DNA from: Ectorhizobium quercum
GTDB taxonomy: Bacteria > Pseudomonadota > Alphaproteobacteria > Rhizobiales > Rhizobiaceae
Direction: 5' to 3'
Assembly: GCF_026552795.1 (NCBI RefSeq)
Contig: NZ_JANFPI010000004.1
Location: 62,001-126,000 of the forward strand
DNA: 64,000 nt
Shown here: positions 32,437 through 41,943 of the stretch, piece by piece
How the letters are laid out: each line of letters opens with the position of its first letter
Position numbering within the stretch: position 1 is the first letter of the stretch
Program-made: the position numbers and the translations under genes
Notes under the pieces: model-generated
The model's database searches: none
What the model was told of the DNA's origin: nothing
Seen by the model: the letters and a program-made list of their open reading frames with translations, nothing else

Positions 32437-33906
32437 ATGTGGACGCAACATCGTTATCAGGCTCTCTCCGAGCGTTTCTATGCGCCGGTCACGCTGACGC
32501 CCTGCGCGGAGCCGTCGCTTCTTCTGCTCAATGAAGCACTGGCCGAGGATTTGAACCTCGACGCGGAATGGCTGCGCTCGGCGGAGGCGGTATCCTGCCT
32601 GGCAGGCAACACGGCGCTTGACGGCGCCGAGCCGGCTGCGCTGGCCTATGCCGGCCACCAGTTCGGCAATTTCGTGCCGTCGCTCGGCGATGGCCGCGCC
32701 CTGCTTCTCGGCGAAGCCATCTCGTCGGACGGCCGTCCGGTGGAAATCCAGCTCAAGGGCTCCGGTCCCACGCGCTTTTCCCGTGGCGGCGACGGCCGGG
32801 CGCCGCTCGAGGCGGTGCTGCGGGAGTATATCTTCTCGGAAGCGATGCATGCGCTGGCCATTCCGACCACGCGCACGCTGGCGGTGATTTCCACCGGCGA
32901 ACGGGTGCTGCGCGAGACCATGCAGCCCGGCGCGGTTCTGGTGCGTGTCGCCGAAAGCCATGTCCGGGTCGGCACGTTCCAGTTTTTCGCGGCGCGCGGC
33001 GATCACGAGGCGCTGCGGTTGCTCGTCGACGATGTGGTGGAGCGCAGCTATCCCGAGCTTCGGCCTCTGGAAGGGCGCGAGCGCGTGCTGGCCCTGCTCC
33101 GCGCCGTCTGCGGCCGGCAGGCCCGGCTCGTGGCGCGCTGGATGGGCGTCGGCTTCATTCATGGCGTCATGAACACGGACAATATCGCCCTTTCCGGCGA
33201 AACCATCGATTACGGCCCGACCGCCTTCCTCGATCCCTACAGTCCGGCGGCGGTTTTCAGTTCCATCGACCGGCGCGGCCGCTATGCCTATGGCAATCAG
33301 CCGGGCATGGCCGCCTGGGGCATGGCCCGCCTTGCCGAAACGCTCCTGCCGCTGATCGCCGCCGACGCCGATGAGGCGACCGCCGCGGCGCAGGCGGTGC
33401 TGGACGGCTTTGCCGACGCCTTTCAGGAGGCCTATGATCTGGTTTTCGCGCAAAAGCTCGGTTTCGCGGCAGCCGATGCGGAGGTCGCCGGTCTGTCGTC
33501 ACGCCTGCTTGCGCAGATGAGCGAGGTCGAGGCCGATTTCACCGCGACATTCACCGGCCTGAACGACATCGTCGCCGGCCGCGAGCCGGAGCTTCTGCCG
33601 CAACTGCTCGGCGCCTCCCCGGCCTTCGCGGCATGGCGTCAGGAATGGGCCGATGTGCGCTCGGAGCGGGGCATGTCGCCGGAGGCCTCGCTGGCGCTCA
33701 TGCAGCGCGCCAATCCGCGCTATATCATGCGCAACCATCGCGTGGCCAATGCGGTGGAAACGGCCGCGGCCACCGGCTCGCTGGCGGGTGTGTCCGACCT
33801 TCTGGACGCGGCGCGCAACCCGTTCGAAAAGAACCCGAAGCTCGACTATCTGGCGGTTCCGCCCTCGCCGGAGGAGCGCGGCCTGCGCACCACCTGCGGC
33901 ACCTGA
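32437..33906 (+). CDS. selO: SelO/YdiU-family protein adenylyltransferase (AMPylase pseudokinase)
   Basis: Transfers AMP from ATP to Ser, Thr or Tyr of target proteins, linked to redox stress. It has 489 residues. The start at ATG 32437 (MWTQHRYQAL) matches the family N-terminus; an upstream extension to 32332 adds unrelated residues. Conserved blocks: AYAGHQFGNFVPSLGDGRALLLGE, IQLKGSGPTRFSRGGDGRAPL, GVGFIHGVMNTDNIALSGETIDYGPTAFLD and RNHRVANAVE. It ends CGT, where some relatives have a C-terminal redox Cys or Sec pair; a Cys two residues from the end is kept. No operon partner. Confidence 0.93.
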   Translation: MWTQHRYQALSERFYAPVTLTPCAEPSLLLLNEALAEDLNLDAEWLRSAEAVSCLAGNTALDGAEPAALAYAGHQFGNFVPSLGDGRALLLGEAISSDGRPVEIQLKGSGPTRFSRGGDGRAPLEAVLREYIFSEAMHALAIPTTRTLAVISTGERVLRETMQPGAVLVRVAESHVRVGTFQFFAARGDHEALRLLVDDVVERSYPELRPLEGRERVLALLRAVCGRQARLVARWMGVGFIHGVMNTDNIALSGETIDYGPTAFLDPYSPAAVFSSIDRRGRYAYGNQPGMAAWGMARLAETLLPLIAADADEATAAAQAVLDGFADAFQEAYDLVFAQKLGFAAADAEVAGLSSRLLAQMSEVEADFTATFTGLNDIVAGREPELLPQLLGASPAFAAWRQEWADVRSERGMSPEASLALMQRANPRYIMRNHRVANAVETAAATGSLAGVSDLLDAARNPFEKNPKLDYLAVPPSPEERGLRTTCGT

Positions 33907-33946
33907 AGGCGCGTCCCTTGGCGGCATCGCCGGGCGGCGGTGCGCT

Positions 33947-34369
33947 TCAGCCCCTTTTCTGCGAGAGCCAGACGCCCCAGACGATCAGCACGACGCCGAG
34001 CGCGCTGGCCCACAGCACCGGCTTCTGGTCCATCAGCAGATCGAGTGCGATCCCCGTCACCATCTGCCCGCCGATCACCAGCAGCGCCGTGTTGGTCGCG
34101 CCGATCCTGACGATCAGCCAGCTTCCCGAGGCGACGAAGATCACCCCGAGCGGCCCGCCGAAATAGGCCCACCAGGGCGATCCTTCCGCGCCCGGCGGAA
34201 AGATGCCGCCGATCACCAGTCCGACGGCGGTCAGGGCGGCGAGCCCGACGACATGGTTCCAGAAGGATGCGGCCAGCGGCGAGGTGGACAGGCTGAGGCG
34301 CCCGTTGATCTGCCGGCTGAGACTGATGAGAAGCCCGGCCGAAAAGGCGAGAACGGCAGCGGAAATCAC
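33947..34369 (-). CDS. YdcZ-family (DMT superfamily) membrane protein, second of a pair
   Basis: Small inner-membrane protein with about five hydrophobic segments (AAVLAFSAGLLISLSRQINGRLS, SFWNHVVGLAALTAVGLVIGGI, WWAYFGGPLGVIFVASGSWLIV). It has 140 residues from GTG 34369. That GTG overlaps the stop of the upstream paralogue (GTGA, 34366-34369), so translation is coupled. Paired half-size DMT proteins usually act as heterodimeric transporters. Substrate unknown. Convergent with selO. Confidence 0.82.
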   Translation of the reverse strand: MISAAVLAFSAGLLISLSRQINGRLSLSTSPLAASFWNHVVGLAALTAVGLVIGGIFPPGAEGSPWWAYFGGPLGVIFVASGSWLIVRIGATNTALLVIGGQMVTGIALDLLMDQKPVLWASALGVVLIVWGVWLSQKRG

Positions 34370-34848
34370 AGGCTCACCCTGCCGAACAGGATGATCAATG
34401 CGCTGCCGGCGGCGATCAGCCCCAGCGATGCGGCATCCTTCGCCGAAAGCCGGCGTCTGGCCAGTCCGAACAGGCCCCAGCGGTCCGCCGCCAGGCTGAA
34501 GGCCACCTGCCCCGCCAGCCCGAGCGCCAGTGTGCCCGACAGCGCCAGCGGCGAATTGACGGCTTCCGCCGTGAAGATCACGGTCAACCCGCCGGAAAGG
34601 CCGCCGAGATAGGCCCATAACGGCGCGCGGCCCTTGAGCGCCCTGCCCTCGCCACGGCGAAAAAGAAGGGCGATCAGCAGGATGGCGGCCACGGTGCCCG
34701 TCGCATGGGCCGTCCACGAGGCGAAGAACGGTCCGCCATAATGGCCCAGCGTGCCGTTGAAATGCGCCATCAGCGTCAGGATGCCGCCGGAGGCGAAGGC
34801 GAAAAGAAAAGGCAACGCCCGAGGGCGCGGCACGGCGGGGCTGTCCAT
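34366..34848 (-). CDS. YdcZ-family (DMT superfamily) membrane protein, first of a pair
   Basis: Partner of the downstream YdcZ protein, 160 residues with about five membrane segments (FLFAFASGGILTLMAHFNGTLG, GPFFASWTAHATGTVAAILLIALLF, APLWAYLGGLSGGLTVIF). ATG 34848 gives the family-typical length and a weak AGGA upstream; GTG 34905 and ATG 34899 are alternatives adding up to 19 residues. It is divergent from the aldose epimerase gene, with no evidence of functional coupling. Confidence 0.8.
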   Translation of the reverse strand: MDSPAVPRPRALPFLFAFASGGILTLMAHFNGTLGHYGGPFFASWTAHATGTVAAILLIALLFRRGEGRALKGRAPLWAYLGGLSGGLTVIFTAEAVNSPLALSGTLALGLAGQVAFSLAADRWGLFGLARRRLSAKDAASLGLIAAGSALIILFGRVSL

Positions 34849-34949
34849 GAAAACGATGTCCTGATCGAATCGGGAAACGGGAGACCGCCACCTTGCCATC
34901 GCCACGATGCGAAGGCTAGTGTCACTCCCAGAGACGTGGAGGAGCGGCG

Positions 34950-35975
34950 ATGGCGGCGGTCGAGGACAGGGTGGAGATTTTCGGAACGCTGGAAAACGGC
35001 GAGACGGTGCGGCGCGCGACGATCCGCGGCGGCGGGCTGACCGTTTCCGTCATCACCTACGGCGCGGTGATCCAGGACGTGCGCCTTGAAGGCTACGGCC
35101 CTTCCCTCGTGCTCGGCTTCGACAATTTTGCGGATTACCGGCAGCATTCGCGTCATTTCGGCGCCTCGCCCGGGCGGGTCGCGAACCGCATCGGCGGCGG
35201 CACGTTCACGCTCGACGGCGCCGTCTATCATCTCGAACTGAACGAGAACGGCGTGACGCACCTGCATGGCGGCAAGGAGGGGTTCGGCAAGCGCAACTGG
35301 ACGCTCACCACCCTGTCCGAAAACAGCGTCACGCTGTCGATCCACGATCCGGACGGCCATGCCGGCTATCCCGGCAATGTCGATGCGAGCGTGACCTATT
35401 CCCTGCCCGGCGACGGCGTCCTGTCCTGCATCTATCGCTCGCGCACCGACAGGCCGACGCCGGCCAATCTCTGCCAGCACAGCTATTTCACGCTGGACGA
35501 GGCGGAAACCGTGCTCGGCACCCGCTTTGCCATCGCCGCCGATCATTATCTGCCGGTGGACGAGCGCAGCGTGCCGACGGGCGAGATCCGCCCGGTGGAC
35601 GGCACCCCCTTCGACCTGCGCCGCGAAACGGTGCTCGGCGACAGGATCGGGGCGGACTTCGCCGGCTTCGACCATAATATCTGCCTGTCGCCGGAACGGG
35701 TCGCCAGACGCCACGTCGCCCGCGCGGTCAGCCCGGCAAGCGGCATCAGCCTGGACGTGGCAACGACGGAGCCGGGCGTGCAGTTCTACACGGCCCACAA
35801 GCTTTCCGTGCCGGTGCCCGGCCATGACGGCCGCACCTACGGCCCCTTCGCCGGCTTCTGCCTGGAAACCCAGATCTGGCCGGATTCCATCAACAGGGAG
35901 AATTTCCCGAACGCCGTGCTGCGGCCGGGCGAGGAACTGGTTCAGGAGACGGATTACATCTTCCGCAAGGCCTGA
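34950..35975 (+). CDS. galM: Aldose 1-epimerase (galactose mutarotase)
   Basis: Interconverts alpha and beta anomers of aldohexoses in the cytosol. It has 341 residues. Catalytic residues appear conserved: His105 (HLHGGKEGFGKRNW), the acid His177 (NLCQHSYFTLDE) and the base Glu near 328 (RPGEELVQETDY). FGASPGRVANRIGGGTF is another family signature. GGAGGAG lies just upstream of ATG 34950. It stands alone, between the divergent YdcZ pair and the KTSC gene. Confidence 0.93.
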   Translation: MAAVEDRVEIFGTLENGETVRRATIRGGGLTVSVITYGAVIQDVRLEGYGPSLVLGFDNFADYRQHSRHFGASPGRVANRIGGGTFTLDGAVYHLELNENGVTHLHGGKEGFGKRNWTLTTLSENSVTLSIHDPDGHAGYPGNVDASVTYSLPGDGVLSCIYRSRTDRPTPANLCQHSYFTLDEAETVLGTRFAIAADHYLPVDERSVPTGEIRPVDGTPFDLRRETVLGDRIGADFAGFDHNICLSPERVARRHVARAVSPASGISLDVATTEPGVQFYTAHKLSVPVPGHDGRTYGPFAGFCLETQIWPDSINRENFPNAVLRPGEELVQETDYIFRKA

Positions 35976-36061
35976 CAGCGTTAGGAAGCGGTATACCATG
36001 CCCGTTGACCGGAAATTTGGAGAGCTGCGCTAGGTTTTTCCCAAAACACGGGAGAATGACC

Positions 36062-36271
36062 ATGCAGCAACTGCCAGTAACGTCGCGCATCATCGAATCC
36101 GTCCATTTCAGCCAGGAGGACGGCCAGTTGTACATCTGCTTCCGCAATGGCGAGCAGCGCCGCTTTGCCGACGTGCCGCCAGAGGAAGCCGCCTCGCTCT
36201 GCGAGGCGAAGTCGCCGGGCCAGTACTATCTCGACCATATCCGCCGCCGTTTCCGGCGTCTCGCCGCCTGA
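36062..36271 (+). CDS. Small KTSC-domain protein
   Basis: 69-residue cytosolic protein consisting almost only of a KTSC domain (PF13619): SRIIESVHFSQEDGQLYICFRNGEQRRFADVPPEEAASLCEAKSPGQYYLDHIRRRF. The domain was named from its position after lysyl-tRNA synthetase in some proteins, and its function is unknown. GGGAG lies upstream of ATG 36062. I reject the longer start at 36005, which has no RBS. Confidence 0.8.
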   Translation: MQQLPVTSRIIESVHFSQEDGQLYICFRNGEQRRFADVPPEEAASLCEAKSPGQYYLDHIRRRFRRLAA

Positions 36272-36341
36272 CCGGCGCTATTTCATTGTTTTTCAAGCGA
36301 TCCCGGGTGGATAACCGCAGCGCGCTGTTCCCGGGATTGCC

Positions 36342-36734
36342 CTACGCCTGCGAGTCGACCGGGCGCGGCTTGCCGTCCTGGTCGAGGGCGACCATGACGA
36401 AAACGGCCTCCGTCACCATTTCCCGCGTCTGGTCGTAATGGCGGCGCGCCCAGCTCTCGATCTTCAGCGTGATCGAGCTGCGCCCGACCTTCTCGATCTT
36501 GGTGTAGACACAGAGCGTGTCGCCGATCTTCACCGGCTTGCGGAAGACGATTTCATGAACGGCGACGGTGGCGGTGCGGCCCCGCGCCCGCTCGTCGGCG
36601 CGCACGGCGGCGGCAAGGTCCATCTGCGACATGACCCAGCCGCCGAAAATGTCGCCGGCCGGGTTGGCATCCGCCGGCATGGCCAGCGTGCGCAGCGTCA
36701 GTTCCATCCCGGGAGGCGTGTTCGATTCCGACAT
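36342..36734 (-). CDS. Acyl-CoA thioesterase, YciA type (hotdog fold)
   Basis: Hydrolyses acyl-CoA to free acid and CoA. It has 130 residues with the family motif NPAGDIFGGWVMSQMDLAAAV (catalytic Asp in GD), the EIVFRKPVKIGDTLCVYTKIEKVGRSSITLKIE strand and TEAVFVMVALDQDGKPRPV near the end. Start at ATG 36734 (MSESNTPPG); the frame continues upstream to 36851 but reads through the promoter region and lacks conserved sequence. It is divergent from the EamA transporter gene. Confidence 0.9.
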   Translation of the reverse strand: MSESNTPPGMELTLRTLAMPADANPAGDIFGGWVMSQMDLAAAVRADERARGRTATVAVHEIVFRKPVKIGDTLCVYTKIEKVGRSSITLKIESWARRHYDQTREMVTEAVFVMVALDQDGKPRPVDSQA

Positions 36735-36894
36735 CGCATGTTCCTTCGACTGATTATAGACTGGTGTTTCCAGTGTCTGACACAGGCTCCGGCCGCAAGC
36801 AATGGTCAGGACGCATGGCAGACCCGCATTGTGCGAGCTGCAAAAATGCAATTTCCCAGTGGCGGGAATACGTCCGTACCATTATGAGGGAGCT

Positions 36895-37785
36895 ATGAAA
36901 AACAAGCTGCATGGCTATATCTTCACGCTCGCTGCGGTCAGCATTTTCGCGGCACAGGACGGGCTGTCCAAATATCTGGGCACGCATTATCCGCCCGTGC
37001 TGGTGGCGATGATCCGCTACTGGGCGTTTGCGGCTTTCGTGCTGTTTCTGGCGGCGCGCGCCGGCGGCATCCGCCGGGCGGCGACCACCGCGCGGCCGTT
37101 CCTGCAGATCTTCCGCGGCGTCATCCTCGCCGCCCAGATCGTGGTGATGATCTATGCCTTCGCCGAGGCCGGCATGGCCATGTCGCAGGCCATCCTTCAG
37201 GGCACGCCGCTGCTCATCACGCTTCTGTCGGCGCCGCTGCTCGGGGAGAAGGTCGGCTGGCGCCGCATCACCGCCATCACCATCGGGCTGTTCGGCGTGC
37301 TCCTGATCATCAATCCGATCGGCGCGGATTTCGGTCCGCTTCTGCTCGTTCCGGTGCTCGGCGCCTTCATGTTCGCGCTCTACGGCATCGCCACCCGCGC
37401 CGTGGGCCGGGTCGACCGGTCGATGACCAGCTTCTTCTATACCGGCGTGGCCGGCGCCGTCGCCATCTCGCTGGTCGGTCCGTTCTACCTGACGCCGCTG
37501 GCCCCGCAGGACTGGTTCTGGATGGGCGTGCTGTGCATGTCCGGCATGCTCAGCCATTATCTGCTGATCCGCGCCTATGACATTCTCGAGGCGTCGGAAG
37601 TGCAGCCGCTCACCTATTTCCAGCTCGTCATCGGCTCCTTCATCGCCGTTATGGTCTTCGGCGAGCGCCTGAGCTGGAACATGGTGGCCGGCGCGATCAT
37701 CGTCGTCGGCGCCGGCCTGTTCACCGTCTGGCGCGAACACCATCTCGCGGTGAAGAAGGCCAAGGGCGAGCTGACGGCCCGATAG
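36895..37785 (+). CDS. EamA-family (DMT) transporter
   Basis: Inner-membrane exporter-like protein with ten predicted helices, 296 residues. Two EamA repeats: the first begins GYIFTLAAVSIFAAQDGLSKYLG, and the second covers FMFALYGIATRAVGRVDRSMTSFFYTGVAGAVAISLVGPFYLTPL. Typical ending LTYFQLVIGSFIAVMVFGERLSWNMVAGAIIVVGAGLFTVWREH. RBS GAGGGAG before ATG 36895. Cargo unknown; relatives export amino acids or riboflavin-type metabolites. Confidence 0.9.
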   Translation: MKNKLHGYIFTLAAVSIFAAQDGLSKYLGTHYPPVLVAMIRYWAFAAFVLFLAARAGGIRRAATTARPFLQIFRGVILAAQIVVMIYAFAEAGMAMSQAILQGTPLLITLLSAPLLGEKVGWRRITAITIGLFGVLLIINPIGADFGPLLLVPVLGAFMFALYGIATRAVGRVDRSMTSFFYTGVAGAVAISLVGPFYLTPLAPQDWFWMGVLCMSGMLSHYLLIRAYDILEASEVQPLTYFQLVIGSFIAVMVFGERLSWNMVAGAIIVVGAGLFTVWREHHLAVKKAKGELTAR

Positions 37786-37827
37786 GAAAAAGCAAGGCTG
37801 CCGCGCATTCGCGCATGCCCCCCCGCC

Positions 37828-38850
37828 TCATTCTGCCGGAAAGACATGCGCCCGCGCCAGCGTGACGACGCCGCGCGCGCCGGCGCTGACCGGCGTGTCC
37901 GGCGCGACGTCCAGTTCCACCTGCTCCCCGGTGTCCGTCACGGCGATCAGCCTGCGTCCGTCGGGGCGGTCGAGCACACGGGTGATCGTCGCCGCAACCC
38001 CCTGCCCTTCCGTGGAAAAGCCGAGATCTCCGGGCCGCGCATAGGCGTCCGCCGGGCCGTCGGCGATGCCCGGCGCTGCGACCCGCGCATTGCCGATGGC
38101 CGCGACTTCGCCGGAAACCGTGGCCGTGAAGCGGTTCGTATCGCCCAGAAAGCGCATGACGAAGGCGTTGAGCGGCGCGCGGCAGACCTCTTCCGGCGTG
38201 CCGCTCTGCTCGATCCGGCCGTCCTTCAGGATCACCACCCGGTCGGCCAGATCGAGCGCCTCCTCCTGATCGTGGGTCACGAACAGCGTGGTGATGCCCA
38301 GCTCGTCGTGGATTTCGCGCAGCCAGCGGCGAAGCTCGCGGCGCACATTGGCGTCGAGGGCGCCGAAGGGCTCGTCGAGCAGCAGCACCTTCGGGTCGAC
38401 GGCAAGCGCCCTGGCCAGCGCCACGCGCTGGCGCTGGCCGCCGGAAATCTGCGCCGGATAGCGCTCGGTCAGCCCTTCCAGCCGCACCAGCCGCAGCAGG
38501 TCGGCAACACGCGCCGCGATGTCCTGACGGCTGCGCTTCCGTTTCGAAACCTTCATGCCGAAGGCGATGTTCTCGCCCACCGTCATGTGCGGGAAGAGGG
38601 CATAGTGCTGGAACACGAAGCCGACGCCGCGCTCGCGCACCGGAATGTCGGTCGCGTCCTCCGCGCCGAAGCGGATCTGGCCGCCATCGGCATATTCGAG
38701 ACCGGCCACCATGCGCAGGATCGTGGTCTTGCCGGAGCCCGAGGGGCCGAGCAGCGCCACGAGTTCGCCGCTGCCGATGTCGAGCGACACGCCGCGCACG
38801 GCGCGGAAGGTATCGAAGGTCTTTACGACATTGTCGAGGGTGATGTTCAT
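37828..38850 (-). CDS. cysA: Sulfate/thiosulfate ABC transporter ATP-binding protein
   Basis: ATPase of the sulfate importer, 340 residues from ATG 38850 (ATGA overlap with cysW). Walker [10 protein letters not shown], signature [15 protein letters not shown], Walker [12 protein letters not shown] and switch [28 protein letters not shown]. The C-terminal ~100 residues hold the CysA/TOBE-like domain ([16 protein letters not shown]). Last gene of sbp-cysT-cysW-cysA. Confidence 0.93.
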   Translation of the reverse strand: MNITLDNVVKTFDTFRAVRGVSLDIGSGELVALLGPSGSGKTTILRMVAGLEYADGGQIRFGAEDATDIPVRERGVGFVFQHYALFPHMTVGENIAFGMKVSKRKRSRQDIAARVADLLRLVRLEGLTERYPAQISGGQRQRVALARALAVDPKVLLLDEPFGALDANVRRELRRWLREIHDELGITTLFVTHDQEEALDLADRVVILKDGRIEQSGTPEEVCRAPLNAFVMRFLGDTNRFTATVSGEVAAIGNARVAAPGIADGPADAYARPGDLGFSTEGQGVAATITRVLDRPDGRRLIAVTDTGEQVELDVAPDTPVSAGARGVVTLARAHVFPAE

Positions 38851-39737
38851 GGCGTTTCCTTCAAGGGCGGCTCCGCCACGAAGGCGGGGCGGTTGCGGCG
38901 GCCCGCGCCGCGCTTTTCCAGCGCCACCTTCACGACGAGGGTGACGACTGCGAGACCGGCGAGAATGGAGGCGGCGGCGAAGGCGCCAGCAGTCTGGTAG
39001 TCGTGATAGAGCAGTTCGACGTGCAGCGGCAGGGTGTTTGTCTGGCCGCGGATATTGCCGGAGACGACCGAGACCGCGCCGAATTCGCCCATCACGCGGG
39101 CGTTGCACAGCACGACGCCGTAAAGCAGCGCCCAGCGGATGTTAGGCAGGGTCACGGTCAGGAACGTCCGCCAGCCCGAGGCGCCGAGCGAGGCGGCGGC
39201 CTCTTCCAGATCGCGTCCCTGCGCCTGCATCAGCGGGATCAGTTCGCGCGCTACGAACGGCGCGGTGACGAACAGCGAGGCGAGCACGATGCCCGGCAGG
39301 GCGAACAGGATCTTGATGTCGTGGGCGGACAGCCATTCGCCGAACAGGCCCTGGAGGCCGTAGACGAAGAGATAGGCGACGCCGGCGACGATGGGCGAGA
39401 TCGAGAAGGGAATCTCGATCAGCACGATCAGCAGCCGCCGGCCGGGAAAGTCGAACTTGGTGATGGCCCAGGCGGCGGCGACGCCGAACAGGGTGTTGAC
39501 CGGTACGGCGATCAGCGCCGTCACCAGCGTCAGGCCGATGGCATGCAGCGTGTCGGGGTGGGCGATCGCCGCCAGATAGGCGTCGACGCCGCGGGAAAAG
39601 GCCTGCACGGCGATGACCGCCAGCGGCGCGACGATGACGATGGCCGAGACGAGCAGCACGGCGGCGACGAGCGTCCGGCGCACGGCCGGGCTGTCGCCGA
39701 TGCGCGCCGTCCGGCGCGGGGAGGTCGGAGCGCTCAT
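38847..39737 (-). CDS. cysW: Sulfate ABC transporter permease CysW
   Basis: Inner-membrane permease, 296 residues, with six helices and the binding-protein-dependent transport motif ([50 protein letters not shown]). The [30 protein letters not shown] stretch is specific for CysW. One base separates its start from the cysT stop; it overlaps cysA by four bases. Confidence 0.93.
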   Translation of the reverse strand: MSAPTSPRRTARIGDSPAVRRTLVAAVLLVSAIVIVAPLAVIAVQAFSRGVDAYLAAIAHPDTLHAIGLTLVTALIAVPVNTLFGVAAAWAITKFDFPGRRLLIVLIEIPFSISPIVAGVAYLFVYGLQGLFGEWLSAHDIKILFALPGIVLASLFVTAPFVARELIPLMQAQGRDLEEAAASLGASGWRTFLTVTLPNIRWALLYGVVLCNARVMGEFGAVSVVSGNIRGQTNTLPLHVELLYHDYQTAGAFAAASILAGLAVVTLVVKVALEKRGAGRRNRPAFVAEPPLKETP

Positions 39738-39738
39738 C

Positions 39739-40563
39739 TCAGCCCCTCAGCGTGTAGCGCAGGGCACGGGCCTGCATGAGATTGGTGACGGCCAGCATGA
39801 CGAAGGCGGCGATCAGCAGCACCGAGGCGATGGCCGCGGCGGCCTGATAGTCGTACTCCTCCAGCCGGATGAAGGCCAGCAGCGCGGTGATTTCCGTCGA
39901 CATCGGCTGGTTGCCGGCGATGAAGATGATCGCGCCGAATTCTCCGAGCGAGCGGGCGAAGGACAGCGACAGGCCGGCGAGAATGGCGGGAGTGAGCAGC
40001 GGCAGGATCACCCGCGCGAAGATGGCCCCGTCCGATGCGCCGAGCGAGATCGCCGCCTCCTCCAGTGCCGGATCGAGATCCTCCAGCACCGGCTGCACCG
40101 TGCGCACGATGAAAGGCAGGCTGGTGAAGGTCATGGCGACCATGATGCCGAGCGGCGTATAGGCGACCTTGATGCCGAGCGCGGCCAGCGGCGCGCCGAA
40201 CCAGCCGGAGGGTGCGAACAGCGCCGTCAGCGCGATGCCGGCCACGGCGGTCGGTAGCGCGAAGGGCAGGTCGACGATGGCATCGAGAAGGCGCCGTCCG
40301 GGAAAGCGGTAGCGGGTCAGAACCCAGGCGAGCGCCAGGCCGAAGACGAGATTGACGGCGGTCGCGCCGAGCGCCGACAGCACCGTCACCCTGTAGCTGG
40401 CCACGGCGCGGGGCGAGGAGACGATCTGCCAGTATTCCGCCGGGCCGAGGCTCGCGGCCTTGAAGACCAGCGCCGCCACCGGCAGGGCGACGATCAGCGC
40501 CATGTAGAAAAGCGTGAAGCCCAGCGTCAGCTTCAGGCCGGGCAGAACGGGGCGGCGTTTCAA
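39739..40563 (-). CDS. cysT: Sulfate ABC transporter permease CysT
   Basis: Partner permease, 274 residues. CysT signature parts: GFTLFYMALIVALPVAALVFKA, DLPFALPTAVAGIALTALF, EEAAISLGASDGAIFARVILPLLTPAILAGLSLSFARSLGEFGAIIFIAGN. Start ATG 40563, 80 bases after the binding-protein stop, with a hairpin in the gap. Confidence 0.93.
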   Translation of the reverse strand: MKRRPVLPGLKLTLGFTLFYMALIVALPVAALVFKAASLGPAEYWQIVSSPRAVASYRVTVLSALGATAVNLVFGLALAWVLTRYRFPGRRLLDAIVDLPFALPTAVAGIALTALFAPSGWFGAPLAALGIKVAYTPLGIMVAMTFTSLPFIVRTVQPVLEDLDPALEEAAISLGASDGAIFARVILPLLTPAILAGLSLSFARSLGEFGAIIFIAGNQPMSTEITALLAFIRLEEYDYQAAAAIASVLLIAAFVMLAVTNLMQARALRYTLRG

Positions 40564-40584
40564 CGGACATCCTCTTCAACACGG

Positions 40585-40612
40585 CTTCACCCGGCGTTGC
40601 GGCCGGGTGAAG
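40585..40612. terminator. Intercistronic hairpin between sbp and cysT
   Basis: CTTCACCCGGC pairs perfectly with GCCGGGTGAAG over a six-base loop, 22 bases from the cysT start. Likely a stabiliser or partial terminator that keeps the binding-protein transcript more abundant than the permease part. Confidence 0.55.
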
Positions 40613-40643
40613 GTCTCTTGCCAGATAATCTTATAGGGGAGGA

Positions 40644-41645
40644 TCAGCGCTTGCCATAGAGGCGGTCGAGCGTGCCGCCCTCGGCGAAGTGTTCCGTCTG
40701 GATGGCCTGCCAGCCGCCGAAGACGTCCTCGACGGTGACGAGGCGGACGTCCGGGAACTGGTCCTTGTACTTGGCCGCGACCGTCTCGTCGTGAACGCGG
40801 TTGCCGTTCGCCGCGAGGATTTCCTGGCCTTCCGGCGCGTAGAGGAAGGAGAGATAGTCCTTGGCGAGTTCCTGCGTGCCGTGCTTTTCGGCCACCTTCT
40901 CGACCACCGCGACCGGGAATTCGGCCAGCAGGCTGACGGAGGGGACGACCGTCTCGAACTTGTCCTCGCCGAATTCCCTGGCGATGCCGCGGGTTTCGGC
41001 TTCGAAGGTGATCAGGACGTCGCCGATCTCGCGTTCCACGAAGGTGGTGGTGGCGGCGCGGCCGCCGGTGTCGAACACCGGAACGTTGTCGAAGATCTTC
41101 TTCACGAAGGCCTCGACCTTCACCGGATCGTTGCCGAAGGCTTCCTTGGCATAGGCCGTGGCGGCCAGATAGGTATAGCGGGCGTTGCCCGAGGTCTTCG
41201 GGTTCGGGAAGACGATCTTCACGTCGTCGCGCACCAGATCGTCCCAGTCCTTCACGCTCTTCGGGTTGCCGGTGCGGACGAGGAAGGCCGGCAGCGAGTA
41301 ATAGGGCGACGCCTGGTTCGGGAAGGCCTCCTGCCAGTTTTCGGGCACGAAGCCGCCCTTCACCAGTGCGTCGATATCCGTCACCTGGTTGAAGGTCACG
41401 ACATCGGCTTCCAGACCTTCGAGAATGGCGCGGGCCTGCCGCGACGAGCCGCCATGCGACTGGTCGATGGTGACGTCCACGCCCTTGTCCGCCTTGTACC
41501 TGGCGATGAAGCCCTCGTTGACCTCGGCGAACAGTTCGCGGGCGATGTCGTAGGACGCGTTCAGCAGCTTGTCGGCGGCCTGGGCATGGACGGACGAGCC
41601 GAGGATCAGGGCAAGCGCTGCGCCGGCAAGGGTGAGGCGTTTCAT
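40644..41645 (-). CDS. Periplasmic sulfate-binding protein
   Basis: Binds sulfate or thiosulfate for CysTWA. It has 333 residues. The signal peptide is MKRLTLAGAALALILGSSVHAQA; the mature start DKLLNASYDIARELFAEVNEGF, with QSHGGSSRQARAILEGLEADVVTFNQVTDIDAL, is typical of Sbp/CysP. GGAGA stands before ATG 41645. The frame open upstream to 41840 is not supported by an RBS. Sbp and CysP cannot be separated here, so no symbol is given. Confidence 0.92.
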   Translation of the reverse strand: MKRLTLAGAALALILGSSVHAQAADKLLNASYDIARELFAEVNEGFIARYKADKGVDVTIDQSHGGSSRQARAILEGLEADVVTFNQVTDIDALVKGGFVPENWQEAFPNQASPYYSLPAFLVRTGNPKSVKDWDDLVRDDVKIVFPNPKTSGNARYTYLAATAYAKEAFGNDPVKVEAFVKKIFDNVPVFDTGGRAATTTFVEREIGDVLITFEAETRGIAREFGEDKFETVVPSVSLLAEFPVAVVEKVAEKHGTQELAKDYLSFLYAPEGQEILAANGNRVHDETVAAKYKDQFPDVRLVTVEDVFGGWQAIQTEHFAEGGTLDRLYGKR

Positions 41646-41943
41646 TTCATTCTCCGCTGATGGGTGTTTCCTCTTGATTGTGCAGAGCATAGGTGGCGCG
41701 GCCGGGGCGAACGAGGCACCGGAGGCCAAGGGAGCGAGGGGAATGACAAAATTAATCCTGAAAACCAGAAAAGGCGGGAATGAAATTCTGAATCCGCCGT
41801 AAAGCCGCCGCAGAACAAGGATTTGGCAAGCTTCGTTCATGTTTCGTTAACTATAAAAGCCGGAAAGTTGATCGTGGCGCGATGGCCGCATGCGCCCGGA
41901 ACGAGCGATGACCTGCTCAGGCAAGACCCAATGGGGACTCGAC
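41646..41943. other. Divergent promoter region between the sulfate operon and parA
   Basis: 298 bases without a gene. AT-rich around 41745-41790 and 41825-41870, consistent with promoters for both flanking genes. I see no riboswitch with conserved features and no clear palindrome. Confidence 0.4.

Noticed and set aside
37828-41645. Interpretation of the sulfate-type ABC operon as a molybdate transporter for the Mo enzyme
   Set aside because: The permeases, ATPase and binding protein show CysT/CysW/CysA/Sbp features, with two different permeases; ModB systems have one.
41646-41943. Possible SAM or other sulfur-linked riboswitch before the sulfate operon
   Set aside because: No conserved aptamer sequence or matching stem layout found; the region looks like ordinary divergent promoters.
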